The notes: a model not told the origin generated them from the sequence alone. A stretch of 64,000 bases of DNA from Chrysomallon squamiferum (GCA_012295275.1 CM022670.1:25740744-25804743); one strand, 5' to 3'. Numbered from the stretch's first letter, positions 29,661-44,659 are shown. Program-made: numbers and translations.

Positions 29661-32600
29661 ATCATCAAACGTTCACTTAGGATTTTTATTTTGTTTTATT
29701 CCAAATACAAGAAAAGCCACACTTCCACGTTTTTTAGAAGCACTTGTTAGTAATATTAAAACTTTAAAAAATAAAATAAAATAAAATAAAATTGAGCTCA
29801 AAACAACTAATATGATTTTAGCGTTGAAAAGCCAGCTCGATAAAATGGTCTTCTGCGAAATAAGAGCTTTAAGTAGATGAACTTCTTATCGAAATAATTG
29901 TGCTCACTTGAAGACACTCACTACGAAATCTAATAATTTGTTTTCCTCTCCTGGTTTGGGTCAAAAAAGAATAATAATTTTTTTAATGATAATTTTTTAA
30001 TATTTAGTGCATTTCGGTAGTGATGAAATTAAAAACTCTGTGCTAGAATTCAGAATTTAAGCTAATACAGCTTTATAGACACAGAAATTAAGTTTTCTAA
30101 CTTAATTTGTGTTATAATAATGTTTTGGGGTTTTTTTTATAAATAATTGTAAATGGAGTGATGGCAAAGGATTAAACAGGAGGAAATTTTTTATGAAAAA
30201 TAAAGTCATGTGCTTTTTAGAAAATAAAGGGTTTTATTTCAAGTTAAAACAGCAGTAATTCATTTCAGAAGTTATTTTTGTTATGCAAGAAAACTCTACA
30301 GATGGACAGTAAAAAAAACTTCTTTGAACCATTTTCTGTTCTGGACATCACGATAAGAAAGAATTAAAACTGTATTCGCAGATCAGCAAGTAAAATAATT
30401 ATTAATAAATACAAGAAAGAAACGTTAAAAAAAAACTTCATCAGACTGAGTATCCTAAACACAACAAGAAACGTTGCAAAAAAAAAAAAAAAAAAAAAAA
30501 AGAAAAAAACGAAAATGTCAGATAAGATTTAATTTTCTGCAGATACATTAAAAGATAATAAGACTGAGTCTCCTTAAATCCTTTAAAGTATTGCACTGAA
30601 TTTTGTTTTATAACTGCACTGCAAATTACGTAACATGGATTTATAACTAGCCCGAGTATCCTTAGCTTTATCCTCAGAAAGGTTAGCTAATTTATAACAA
30701 GCTTTATTACGTTCGTTTGTTATATATATTTTTAAAATCTTGATATGATTTTATTAAAAGTGAAAGACATTTTAACTGCTGCAACTTTACAAATGATATT
30801 TTGAAGACATCGTTCCGAAAGAGTCAATTATTTTTTGTTTGCTTTGCCATGCAGTGTGATAATTTGATTTATTATAATACACCGACCCGTTTTATATACG
30901 TTATGATATGTGCTTATTAATAAACATTTATTGCATGGATTTAAAAAAATAAATAATCAAATGATTTGTTTATTTATTTATTTAGTAAATTTTTTATCAT
31001 CATTTATTTACTTGTTTATTTTATGGCTGCACTTATAATTGTTCTTATTGCTACTGTTTTATTAATTAACCTGTATATACACACATGCTCCAGTTAGCAA
31101 TAATGTGATTTCGAGTCACGATGTTTGATTGCTGCCCTTGGTTTGACAAAAGAAGGATAGCGACCTAGATTCCCAGAACTTACAAACATCCGGTGATGTC
31201 TGTGCGGCCTTTTTATCATTTTGAAATTATCGTTCACACAGCACGTAAAACAAAGTAAAGGGAAAGTAAAAAAAACACAATAACCGAGGAAGCTATTTTA
31301 TCCCTGCCGTCACCTTGACAACGATGAATCGCAGATTTATCAGCAGCTTTAACAATTAGGCTATGCACACATTACCTACACATACAAAGAGCATTGTTAG
31401 ACATAGGTGAACAGACACCCATAAATGGATCGTTAAAACAAACAAACTTTATTAAGAACAGTCTTAAACAGAATAAAGAAAGATTTTTAAATTTAAGTTC
31501 TGATTCGAATTATAGGTAAAACTATTGGAACGCATACTAATTTTAAATTTATTATGTTGTTTACTTGTGTAGTTGCTTATATATTTACTTAGGTGTTACA
31601 TCTATTTTGAATTGTTAAAAAATAATAATAATAAAGTTGTCGATCTGGTAAAGGAGGTCCATGGTCTTTTCTCCTATTTCCAGAATAATTTAATATCGTT
31701 ATTTCAATTGTGTCAGTTAAAACAAAAATCTAGCTAGTTATAATATAGGAAAATAACCATTAAAATAATTTTGCAATTTCAATTATTCGAATAATTAATA
31801 TTTTCAACCCATATTCTGAATTGTTTTAAGAAATGTTTTTTATTAGGATGTCACAATAATCAACAGATAAATCTCAAGGCCATTTAAGTGGTTCCCTTCC
31901 ATTCTGTCTACAATTAACCATACAACCTCCACTGAGTTTGCCTGCAGTATGACTATCTGAAATTTCCAGTCAGTAGTACATATATTGTTGGCGTTTGGGG
32001 CCAGCACAATAATACTGCATTACATAAAGAGTTAAGATAATAATGAACATAAGTATCGGAAAAGGTGTATCGTGATACTGATTATACGACTTGTGACATT
32101 TGAAGCATCACCTAAGGCAAGGACTCAGATCTCATTTGAAGATTTTAGATAAATATGATTGAACGTCATACGTAAAATTTGCTTAATATTTATGAATTCA
32201 CTGTAATTGTTGTATTTTTGTTTGTTTTGTTTTGTTTTATTTTGTTTGTTTTCTTAAAAATTTTGTTATATTACTATATTATGGTTTTTCATATACCAGA
32301 AATATTTTACTTGTAAGTTTTGATGTCATCTTTCATACTTTAGGTAAGATGAATATAGAATGAGTGGCTTTTTGGCAAAATGATATGACTCTATTTAAAT
32401 ATAAAAATACAGAAATTAACAGATAGTTTCAAGTTCTTTTCAAATGCACGAAGTCCGGTTTATTTTTGTCTTTTTTGAACGAAGAATCTCACAATATATG
32501 TCTAACGAACTGAAAAAAAAAAGAAAAACAAAAAGAAAAGAATCCATTATAATACACAAAAAAGATGACATATATTCAGAACTGATCGGCTTTATTATTA

Positions 32601-33676
32601 TTTTTATTATTATTTAAAATCTACTTATTTAAGTTAAGAATGTAACAGTGGCGGTCGCCAGAGGTTTGGTAATACTAAAACCTAGATTTGTACTTGGGAT
32701 ATTAAAAATTAAATGACAGGTGTTTCAAGTTGATCCGCTGCAATGAACTGTTCTGAAACGGACTTAACGCGGCATGATTGCCAGTCGAATGATGCGGCTG
32801 TAATCAGCGGTGTCATCGCGCTAATTTCCGGGTCTTACTGAGCACAGATCCTGTGAAATAAATGCTGGAATTAAGGAATACTAACCAAACTAATTTACAG
32901 AGTGAACAAAAGTATCGAAGATAATCGATATATTTTCCCTCCCTTTTGTATAACGGAACCGTGTTCATTTGTATTTGTTATATTATTAAATTTGGAAATG
33001 AATCATGAAAAACATTATTTATTATTATTATTTTTTTTTTTTTTTTTTTATTATTTATTGACTCATTTATTTATTTATTTATTTATTTATTTTTTTTTTT
33101 TTTATTTTTTTTATTTTCATCCAGTTGATCAATAGCAGCAGGATTACCAGCATTATCATATTAAAGGCAGTTCTAGTTGTTCTAGTGAAATGGATCTATA
33201 AATTTCTAGTTATTAATGAATTATAGATAATACAGGTTTTCATTTTTAATATTTTAGAATAAAATAAGCATTCAGAAACCTTATAAATAAATGGGAATCT
33301 ATTCTAACAAGACATTAAAAGTATTGTTCAGTTTCATTTAAGAAAGAGTCATTTTTTTGTATTATCATTTTTTTTTTAATCCCTTAATGCACTGGTGAGT
33401 ATATTCATTTGAGAAATTGAAGTTGAACGGGTAATACAATAGCAGGAGACAGACAGACAGACAAACAGACAGATAGACTGATATTTTATTTAAAGAAAAT
33501 GCCAGATTTAATTTGGTGAATTAAAAAGGTCACTGTGCACTTAATAATAAAAGTACAAGTTAAAATACAAAATAAAACACTTTACTTAAAGGGAAATTTG
33601 GAAGGAATATTTATAAAAAAGAAAAGAAAAAGAAAGAACGGAAGAAACTGATATTAATTAACACATGTAAAAGAAT

Positions 33677-33736
<60 letters not shown>

Positions 33737-33796
33737 CACATAAAAAAAAAAAACCGGTTAAGAACAAAAAAAAAAAAGAAAAAAAAAGGTAACTCT

Positions 33797-34010
33797 TATC
33801 CATTAGCAACAAGGAATATTTTATGAACACCTTCTCGTAAACATACAAAAACGCATACTTTGCCTTATATAAAGTAGTCGTTGTTTAAAAGGAAAAAAAA
33901 CTGACCAAAAGAGCACACTTAATAGAACTAGTTCTGAGATCCATAAACATACTGATGTTCAAACCTTTTTTTCAAGCAGGGAACTAATGTTAACTCAGTC
34001 TGAAACATGT
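33797..34010 (+). repeat. Dispersed repeat family, copy 2
   Basis: Second copy of the 29.4-kb repeat, same block order, without the (ATT)n expansion. Confidence 0.5.
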
Positions 34011-34461
34011 TTTGAGAATACAACAGCAACCAAAAAAACAAAACAAAAATAAAAACCAGTACATTTAATTTAAAAGTATAATGATATTTGACAATTCATT
34101 AAAATAAAAAGTATTTTACAGCATTAAAATCTCGACTCTTACCAAACATTTGAAAAACAAAACAAAAAAACATGCTCTCATATTTGTTATTAAAAAGGTA
34201 GAAACATGCAGAATTAAAACAGTTTGGGCACGAATGTCATTTTAATTTTTTTTTTACAAAGAATGTCAAAAGGAAAACAAAATCTTTACTGACACTGCCT
34301 ACAGTCTTAGCCATAGTAACGTCAAAGTTATGTTTACATTATCCTCTTGTGACTGAAACGTTTTTAATCATAGGTTGTTTTATTTAATATTCCATAAAGG
34401 AAGCTGCTTTGATATCTCCATTCTGAGGTTAATTCATTCTGATAGGATATTTATCGTGTTG

Positions 34462-34527
<66 letters not shown>

Positions 34528-34776
34528 GGTATCTGTCTCGTCGATAGCAATTGTTTTTTGTGTTTTTTTCGGGAGGTATACCTACAGCAAATCTTCGCCG
34601 ATAGAATTTGCTATCCAGGAAAAGATGGCTGCAGAAGACACTTTAAGAGTTGATCTACATCAGTTTCAAAACTGTGGTAACGAACATAATTTGACAGTAA
34701 TTGAGCCACGCCGCAAAACACCTTTTTTTTTTTTTTTTTTTTCTTTTTTTTCTGTTTTGTTGTGTTTTGTATTTTT

Positions 34777-34807
<31 letters not shown>

Positions 34808-36243
34808 ATGAAGTAAATCCTCTTTCTCACAAATTTAAAATGTTTGACTAAAACAAAACAATGTCATCAATCCGCCAAGATGGTAACCATCGCAATGGAT
34901 ACTTGTACTCTCTCTCTCCTAGCCACAGTGCTGCAGGTGTGATACCACACTTGTCACTCTCTGTTTAACAGTCGTTAAATATAACACTGATAAGTTCATT
35001 TGGGCGCTGAACTCCCGACTAGACGGGCAAATAATAACACGTTTTCGTAAAAACTGGGCGTTTCTTGACGCACTGTCTTGAAAACACAAAAAAATTAGTC
35101 ATTAAAAGCGGACTGATTAGATTAAATAGATGGTTAGCGGGTTATTATTATAGATTCTTGTTTTCAGCTACCTATGGAGAGAGAGACTGGATTGAGAAAA
35201 TCAGTTGTAATTTTTAATTAACAAAAAAAATAAATAAAAATAAAGAAAATAAAGAATCTTAAAAACCCAACACAGTTCCTGCTGTTGATGCCGCCCTATG
35301 ACATATGTATTCAGTTTAGTACGATATCGACAGAGAAACTGTCAATTTTTCTCTCAAATTAGGATGGACTAATTGGATCAAATGAAAATAGAACGTCTAT
35401 TCCGAATGACAAAAGATCCATTAAATTGTTTTTGACTTGATGTAAAAATCTAAAAATAGTTTAATTCAAAATGCACGTTTATATTTAAAGTTTACTAATT
35501 AATTACGTGAGTATAATTGTGAGACATATTCATGTAGATTGAAGAGAGAAAAAAGTAATTCATGCTTCAAAGTATTTCAGTATTTCGTTACTTTAGCGTC
35601 GTTGTTGTCAGCTGTGTTGTTGTGATGACTGTGGTTATCCACCTTTTTATCCAGAGACTGAACGTATGTTCGCTTAACGAAACCTATTAATAACGATGAT
35701 TAGACGTAAAGCCCACGATTCTTCAGTAATGATGTTCGAGACGAAAACCTTTGCCTTCATAATATATTAGCATTATACATTTGTTTATATGTTCCTTCCC
35801 ACGATCATTGCAATACAAATCCAGTCGTTCTAATAAGCACAGCTAGAACAGGTAATAAGGCAATCTTTGCACTGGCAGGGATTCATCTTTGACCAGTCAC
35901 GTCTTTGTGAGTCGCCAGCACTGAGCCGCAGATCCTCCTTCGTTATCGGTGATAAGCTAATATAATAATTAGTTGTCATGGTTACGGCGGTCTGATGGTT
36001 GAAAACAGCTTGATCAACTGTACTGTTGAAGTAGCATCAACGATGAATTACCAACAAGAATAATCAATATACTGAATGTAAAAAATGTTTAAAACAGAAG
36101 TCTTATTTTGTACCTTTCAGAAAATGTGTATGAGATCACCTGCTGTTGCTTATAAAAGACATTTTTAAATTCAGTAAGACGCAAATACATAGTCAACTGT
36201 AAGCAACAAGACTATTATTAAGTTTGAATTTTAAAAAAATATA

Positions 36244-36274
<31 letters not shown>

Positions 36275-37587
36275 AATTAAAGAGTTCTATTGTGAACGTG
36301 TAAAGAATATCAGTATTTCTATTAGAATAAGAAGAATAACAAAAACAACCATTTCCTCACTTTAATTAATTGACCTTTGATTTAATTTTTTATCTCAGTG
36401 TGAATTAACTTTTTGCAAGCGAACGTTTGTTCTAAGAAATGTTTACACGAATTTAATTTTCAGCTTTTTTGGAATACATTTCTTTCCACTCTGTAACAGA
36501 TTTTCTGTAAACTGAGCGTGTTCTGTACCGAACTACGTTAAAAAAAAAAGAACACCATGCGTTTCAGAAACCTTTGGCTAAAATCTTGTATTAGACCGCG
36601 TGAAGACTTTGAACGACATTCCATAATTAAATTAGCCTCATTTAAATCTGTTTTTGTACCGAATTCCTCATTACTGTTCTGAAATCTTACTGTAAAATCA
36701 CGTCATCGGAAAATATTTAAAAATAAAAAATTAAAGTGTAACGTTTGTATGTGCTCAAAAAGATTTCTTAAACGTTGTATGTGTGTGTGGGTGAGCTATA
36801 TTCTTATTTTACCATAATGAAATTTTACTCTTATTAAAACTAGGTTGGATCTTTAAGGATAGTTATTTCAAACAATTTATATAATATCTAGAAGTAAGTT
36901 TTGTATTTAATGTGAAAAAAAAGAGGAAAAGATAAATTGTTGTTTGTTCTTGCAGTTTTATTATCTATGTTGCATGAACAACGTTTCAGTGAAAATCGAA
37001 ACCTTTAGACCTGAGTGAAAAACAAAATCTGTAATAAGGACTTGCCATAACATACCATTTGCTAACCAGCGGCTGTAAAGATAATAGCTCCAAACTATCA
37101 GCTAATGTGCATCGAGCAGAAAAAAAGGAAAATGTCTTCTACACCCCATTCTGAAGAATTTACGACTGTATTATACGAGATGAAGAATGCAATTAAAAAA
37201 AATTTCCTACAGCCAAAACCGGAATGATTTTTCTTTAGTATTATTTTTTACATCAGCGATAAAAGTTTCGCCAGTCTACATTACAGAAATGTTGTGTAAT
37301 TTACCATCTTTCCCCTGAAGACACGAGGAAGTTTACGATTTGACTAATGAAGCCTTAAAAATGCAACTCAAAAAGGTTTTCTTAGACTACGTTTAAAAAA
37401 TATATGTCTACTCTCAGAAGAGTTAAATTAAGCTTAGGGATACTATATATATATATATATATACATGTCGCGTTCTTTTGTAACATGTTAATTAACTGTC
37501 ATGCCGGCTGTGAATTGAGGCTTTTTAAATTTATTTTTATAAATTTATTCGCATGTCTGTTTCTTGGTTGAGTTTGTTTGTCTTACT

Positions 37588-37626
<39 letters not shown>

Positions 37627-37723
37627 TTTTTTATTTATTCATTATATTTTTTTATGGGTGTTGTTGTTTTTGTAGTTCTTGTTACTATTCTTCTTCATCT
37701 TCTTCTTCTTCTTCTTCTTCTTC

Positions 37724-37779
<56 letters not shown>

Positions 37780-39483
37780 TATTATTTATTTATTTTTGTT
37801 TGTTTGTTTGTTTGTTTGTTTGTTTGTTTGTTTGTTTGTTTATCTATTTATCTAACTAGCTATCTTCTTATTTATTTATAATTATGTATTTACATTTGCT
37901 GGTTTGTTTCAGAGTCCATTTTAGAACAATCGATTTCAAAGTAATTGAATAATTTGTTAATTTGTGATGTTAATGTTGTATATTGTTTGCTATTTTTCTT
38001 GAAACATATATGGATTCATTTATCATGATAATAAAATTCATATCAAGACATTATGACAATTTTTTTTTTTTAATTTTAAATCTTTACGTGTATTTTTATA
38101 TAAATACTAATTTTGTTTTCTCTTTAATGTGGATTTAAATTTAAAACAGTATATTAGCCAGTCTAAATAAAAGAAAGATACGTTTATCTAGGATAATTCA
38201 CCTTTAATTTTACGTAATTTATGTAAGATATCTAACGTTATGTAGCTGACATTACTAGCACTAAAGACAGCATTGCACCGTCAAGGTCAAATATTCAGAG
38301 GCTATGTACAAGTAAAACATAGTGGAAGCAGAAGGAAAAGAATACTTCTTAGCAATACCCTTGGTATTTTGTGTCAGGTCTGAGTTAATTGTGATATATA
38401 AAGTAAAGCTCTGAAAAAGAAATCAAGGAATAAACGATTACCTATCAGTCAGACTGAAGGTCGCAGTAAAAGTACAAAACCAAAGCTGATGACGTTGTGT
38501 TGATTCATGTTTGTCGGATTTGGATGTTGATTCTCTTTGTTGTTTATGTTGATACTGTTGTCTGTTTGTTGTTGTTGTTGATGGTGGTTGTTTTGGGTTT
38601 GTTTTTTGTTGTTGTTTTTTTTTTTTGTTTGTTTTTTAAAATATCGCTGTACGGAATAAAGTCAAATCTATAAATGTGCATGCAAATGTTTTTTTCAAAA
38701 TTCAGTCGTTATGCCAATATTTCTGTGTCTCTGAGAGTGCATACTGTAGGTGTATTTGTTTAATCGCTTCCTGTCTTTCTATTATTCATTTTATTTATCT
38801 ATATATCAAGCAAATTTACCAGTCTATCAAAGTAGCTATTCGTTTGGCAATCAGTCTGCATCTTAATATCAACAAAAGGAGATGGCAAATGATTAAGAAA
38901 ACATAAGCCTGCAGGATAAAGAGGTTTGTCTTTTGCTTATTTCTAAGTATAAATAATTAATTTGTTGGTCTTTATTGATTTTCTTGCTAATGAGAATAAT
39001 AGTTTTTTATGCCATACATTAATAGCTGTTGATGCAATGCAAAATACGTTAATATTATTAATACATTTTTGAATATTTCCGCTTTTATATAAATCTGGAT
39101 TTTATATTTTATCTTGTCACTTTTGATAATTTATTGCTTGTTTATCTTAATTGCTTGTAATATTTTCATATGTAAAGTTCAGTATAATTTCATTCATTTC
39201 ATGGGAATATTTAAAAAAAATTATTAATGTTCACTGAAATCGATCCTGTTTCAGCGAGGTTTTTTTTGTAGTTGCATGAGTCCGTATCAAAATTCTTAAA
39301 AGCAATTGTATTATTCAAATTATCTCACTGTCTCTAACCCTCTGTCATTCTACATCTTTCTTTTTATCCCCGTTTCTGTCTCTCTCTCGCTTTGAACGTT
39401 TGTTTGACGTGTAGTAATCGTTAATATTAAAATGTTTAATGTTGTTAACATTCCTTCTTTCTCTGCCTCTCGCGTGAAGTGAA

Positions 39484-39594
39484 GTGAAAAACATTAAGGT
39501 GCTAATCAGAGCAAGCTGTTGTGAAGCACGTCTTCGACAGGCACGCTTTCTGACAGGTCAGCGGGCGTGTCTGTCGCAGAAAAGAGTTTTTTGG
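39484..39594 (+). other. Possible untranslated first exon
   Basis: A GC-richer stretch ends at donor TTGG|GTAAGG (39595). It has no in-frame ATG, so if real it is a 5' UTR exon, perhaps of copy B 18 kb downstream. No acceptor is needed for a first exon; nothing else supports it. Confidence 0.15.
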
Positions 39595-41565
39595 GTAAGG
39601 AAAGACAATGGATTCTCGTTACGATTGCAGGAGTGTCCAGTATATCGGATCGTAAGGAACTGGTTGCGATGTTTGGTTGTTTGTTTTTTCCGTTCGTTGT
39701 TATTTCCGGGACTTGTGTAGCTCGTTAAATGTCTCTTCGTTATCACCAGGTCCCTGGAAGTCAGGTCCTGTTCCGTTCTCGGATGCTCTGATGTTTTCTT
39801 CTTCTTTCTGGCTGTTTCCCTCTGATCCAACAATTCCAAACTTTTTTTTTTTTTTTTTTTCTTAGATCTTTTTATTGATTCAAAAGATTTATATACACCT
39901 GCACCTTACTTTTTCTATTTATTGTATAACTTGGTCATGCTTCAGATTTCTGTCTATTTATCTCTCTATGTCTATTGTCTATCTGTCAGTCTAACTTTCA
40001 TTCTATTCATCTATCTATTTGTCTCTTTATCTGTCTCTCTATCTATTAGTCTATCTATGTAGATGTGTGTCCTTGCTTTTAACTGACTGGTCTCTGTTCA
40101 AAACAGTAAACTGATATTCAAATATAAACACACACTGCATGTTACAAGATGTGGATTCAAAAGGCGTCGTTATTATACACATACATAGAATTCGAAGTCA
40201 CGAAATACTCAAATTCACGACAGAGACAATATGCATCATTATCTCTCATCCAGAAAAAGCAACCTTCTCACATTACCTTTAATATCAGTGAAAAGAAGAA
40301 AAAAACCCACCTAATACACAATTAGTGGCATGATTTTGTAGAGTCAAGATTGACAAGGTTAGGACTTTGTTATTCCCTTTCTCTGTCGTTCGTCTAGATT
40401 AACTGAAGCTTGGTTGCGTGTTAAAGCATGTGATGTCTTCATACATGTGGGAACCGCTGACTGCTGACGTTAAAACAGATGACTTTTTCAGAAACGGTTA
40501 CTTTCGGCAATGCTCAATGTATTGACAGTTACGATTAGATATGATCTATATATAGAGCTGCACTGAGTTCAACTTTAGAAATAAAAATATTTTTTTTAGT
40601 TATCCGATTGTCAAGAAATATTATATTAAGTAAAACCTTAACGGAACTATTTAAACAACAAAGCATGTTTTAATGAAAAGCTGAAAGCTTTCTGAATTTT
40701 TGGTTTATGTAATTATTACTTCAGGTAAAATGATGTCAGGGAGTTTGATTATGTCCGTCAATTATTTGTAAATGCTAAAGATTATCACCTAGATTTAAAG
40801 GTTGTCGAGGTTTTAAACCGAGGAAGATTAAAGTAACGTCTGTCTGGGAATTAGACAATGAACACGAGCAGCAAGTTCACGTAAGACTGTTATCATGTAC
40901 TCAACATAACAACATGTCAGTAATGAAGAGTGCAGGTCCACTGTCGGGAAAGTAATATCTATTGAAAGTGTTCATTTGATCAGTTTCTTTCCGCTCAGGT
41001 CTGTAATTGACCGAGGTTTTTCCAGTGTTTGTCACTGTATGCTTGACAGTTATGACTTGAACCAAAGAAACATCGCGTGGACGCGAGATGCTGTTTGGCT
41101 TGCAGTCTTCAGATGACGGGAAATGATCACGTTGTAATTCAAGATATTATTTTAATTAAACTACGCCTCAAGCACGTTGACTCTCGAGTTCAGAATTGTT
41201 AGTCTGAAACATTAGATTCCTCTGATTTTAAATTAGAGTTAATAACAGTATGGAAAGTGTATGTAAGAACTCTTCCTCTTTTGTTACCCCAAGTATCAAA
41301 TAAAAATAAAAATTAAAAAACTCGATATAAATTATATATAATTATTTTTGTATCTCCTGATGACTTCGTAAATGTCAAAGAAATTTAATACGCATAAAAG
41401 AAAATCTAGAGAGAACTAGATTTTTAAATCCTACAAACATAGCTTCAGTTTACATAATACTCAGTTTTTATTTCAACTGATAATTTCTTTATTGATTTTT
41501 TTTCCACTAGGTCAACTATCAGAATGGATGGATCGCATCATCTTCTTTCTAGATCGGGGGTTGAC

Positions 41566-41600
41566 AAACTTTTTTTTGCACCGACCTCTTTGACAATGCC
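41566..41600 (+). mobile_element. Possible hAT-type terminal repeat
   Basis: GGGGGTTGACAAACTTTTTT followed by TTGCACCGACC resembles the terminal inverted repeats of hAT elements (GGGGT..ACAAACTTTTT-type ends). I did not find a convincing partner end. Confidence 0.2.
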
Positions 41601-42590
41601 ATAAAAAGCGAGATACCCCCATATAATTATATTAAGTACTTTTTAAATGTATTTATGAAATATTTTTGAATAATAATGATTACGGTATTGTATAAATTGA
41701 ATTTTAAAACAGCATACAATTAAGTAACATGACATTTTTATACTGAACTAATATTTATTTTTAATATGATGAGTTTGGATTGATCACATGAGCGTCAGAT
41801 TCATTTTACAAACCATGCAAATCATCGTATAATGCTGGCTTTATTTTAAAAATAAATCTGATAACTAAATAGCTGTAAGCCGACTGCAGATATCAACTCG
41901 TTTAAAATTAAAACCCATCTTCTACAAAACTGGTCCTCAGTCTTACAGTCAAAATATTAACAACTGAATTCGATCAGCGTACAGCTGTAACAGAAGTAAT
42001 ATCAGTACTTATTTTTGAGGATACTATGATGATCACCAATTTACGTTTTCCATTAACAGCACGTTTGAGATACGATAATAAGTTACATGTTAGATAAAAG
42101 CTGCTGATTTGATCGTGATGCTTTCTAAAAGTAGTCAAATGAATATGAATAAAATATTTTGAAAACCCAACAAAAACCCCCAACAACATGGACACTCATA
42201 GACATATATGTATATTCAAAACGCTTACAGATATTTTACATATGCCCATAGGTATCTCATATATTATATGTCTATGTATGTATTTATGCATGTACATATT
42301 TATGTATATTTGTACATATGTGTGAATGTATGTTCGTATGTATGCATGTATATGTACGTGGGTATACATGTTTCTATGTATACAGACATGAAGTATACCA
42401 GACCCTCCTGAACCTCACAGCGTACATAAAATCATTTGAAAAGACAAAAAAGATGTTTGTTTTAAATTATACCATATACCTTTCGTGTTTGCTAACATTT
42501 CATATTATGCTTCATTCTATCTAGTCTGCATCATCTTAAAAATACTACTAGATTTTATATATTTCAGTGACTACATTAATGGAATATGTC

Positions 42591-43293
42591 TTAATCAGAT
42601 ATCTTTTTTAAAATAATGAGTTTCACAGAGAATGCGATATGACTAAGAACAAAGATAAGTGCCTCTTGTAAAGTTACAACACCATTGATAATACGACCAT
42701 AATACGTCATCCGGAGAGGAAAATGAACTAACTCAGACACATTAGTACTGCATGAAGAAGAAGTACCATACAGTACAACTGAAGAGAGGAAAAAACAGCA
42801 ATAGTTTTGTCGCAAGTGCTTCGAAAGACAAATGTACTTTTTGATTCTACACCATCCTGTTAGTTAACTTCCACATGTAGGTCCTATCTGCACCGTGTAA
42901 CTCAAACCCAGTTAGCTGCAAGGAAAATGAAACGCATACTTTATTTCTGTCACATACTCTTATTCGATCCATTTAATTTCCAATAATGTATGAGCCAGTG
43001 TTACGTACTCGTGGCAGTAAACAATACAGATCTATCATCTGACTGAACATGCAGTGGAAAGTCATGTTGCTAATAGATTTTCTCTGAAGGATTTCCAATT
43101 CAGCTTTTAATCCTGTTGCCCAGAAGCACGTGTTATTCTTTAATCTGAGAGGTGACGATTTCCTCAGCATGAAATTTACACATGGTGTTTGGTGGAGTTT
43201 ATTTTTATTTGAGGTGACACATGATGGTTTATTGTCTTTTATCTGAGATGTGATGCGCTGGTTTGCAGCTGTTTCAGTATAATTATCTGACAA
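42591..43293 (-). other. Unrecognised minus-strand open frames
   Basis: Two ORFs, 43293-42973 (106 aa) and 42815-42591 (74 aa). The second follows a very good acceptor (TTTTTTCCTCTCTTCAG ending near 42786) and is not low-complexity. I recognise no domain, and a ~100-codon ORF can occur by chance here. Confidence 0.18.
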
Positions 43294-44172
43294 GCAGATA
43301 TGTCGCTTTTTTTCTGTAGATATTTGAAATGGCGATGTGATGTTTATTTTAACTTAATGTTCGGCTTCTTTTTCTTTTTCTTTTGTTTTTTAATTTATAA
43401 CATTCGTTAACAGTCATCTCAGATTTGGGTTGTGTTTCTTTAACCAGTTCATCAATCTTTTTTCTCGTTTCAATCTAAAACAGAGTCCTGCATTCTTTTA
43501 GCATGAAATAAAAATCTGCATTACTTGCCTGTTTACCATAATCAAGAGATTATTTCCCGTTCCATCCAGTACACTAGAGTTTGTTTGCAAAGGGTAGTGG
43601 TTTGTATTTTACTGTCTATGGGTAAGTACGTGCAGTTATTTAAATAAATGTTGCTGACTTTGATACTATTTTTATTTTTAAATTCGTTTCCAGGACTAAC
43701 TTCCTGGAGAAACATAACATTAAATGTCAGTAGGTTTTCTTTATTGAACTTTTATTTTTTTATACCAAAATAATACATGATTAAGAATTAGTTCACAGAC
43801 AAGAGTTATTACATCACAGTACAGTGTCAATTTGCTGCAATTTCCCAGTACAAAAAGAGATTTTTTTTGCGTCGTTTACCGTGTTCATGCTTTCGCGCAC
43901 ACCATCTGAAAGTAAATAAATGCTTTCAAAGGCTGAGCTAATAAGCACCTTGTGGAAGTTTAAAATTGCAATTGCTTGCTTCGCCGCAGAATAATAATGT
44001 CAAAGAATTGAATGAACATGGAGTCACAGGTAAACACGAAGTCTCATATAACGAATGTCAAAAACGGCACTGATTATTTTTTATGTTTTTCCACCAATAT
44101 TAACAGACTTAATACATATTTATTAATTAATACCAGCAAAAACACATTTTAACATGTTTTCATGAAAACCTC

Positions 44173-44180
44173 TGACGTCA
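44173..44180. promoter_or_regulatory. Palindromic CRE (TGACGTCA)
   Basis: Perfect CRE consensus in intergenic DNA, with no gene close by. Confidence 0.15.
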
Positions 44181-44655
44181 GGAAACCGGATTATTTTCTA
44201 TTCTTTACATGACAGTATGAAAACTGAAACGCTTTTATTTGATCATATACAGCTGTACTATTTTGTTTCAGGGAAGGTTCGTTCCCATAACAGATGATCT
44301 ATTTCTCCCTTTCTTCTTCTCTCTCTCATGTGTCTATCTATCTCTCTAGTTATCTAGCTATCTCAGACACAAAAGTGTCTGTCCTTCTTTTTCTTAAATA
44401 TCTCTCTCTAGTTTTCTTAATCTGTCAATACTAATTTACTCTGTATTTATTTGTCTCATTCTGTCTACACCTTTATTCCTCTATATTTTGTCTATTTCTC
44501 GATTTATTTTTATGTAACTGGAACTGTCTGCTATCTAGCTTTTCTCTTAATCTATTGATCTGTCTGTCTATATATCTGTCTATCTGTTATCATGTATGTA
44601 TATATGTATGTGTATGCATGTGTATATAATTGTATATATATATAGATATATATAG

Positions 44656-44659
<4 letters not shown>

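Larger units (their letters stand above)
28218..39470. other. Intergenic stretch without recognised gene
   Basis: (ATT)n at 29049-29121, 29498-29580 and 34464-34527; (CA)n at 33681-33733; (GAA)n at 36247-36276; a compound TTTA/CTT/ATT/TTTG array at 37590-37842; and the 29.4/33.8-kb repeat pair. Open frames here are low-complexity or chance. Confidence 0.65.

Noticed and set aside
31090-31210. Possible tRNA-derived SINE
   Set aside because: A GATTTCGAGTC-like B-box is suggestive, but no A-box or cloverleaf could be drawn.
34526-34816. 96-codon plus ORF containing MAAEDTLRVDLHQF
   Set aside because: Begins in an (ATT)n tract and ends in poly-T/TTG repeats; no domain, no splice partner.
43500-43620. 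Exon-like stretch ending SMG|GTAAGT, like a third TMEM272 helix 1 exon
   Set aside because: No acceptor gives a matching phase without a stop, and no other exons are nearby.
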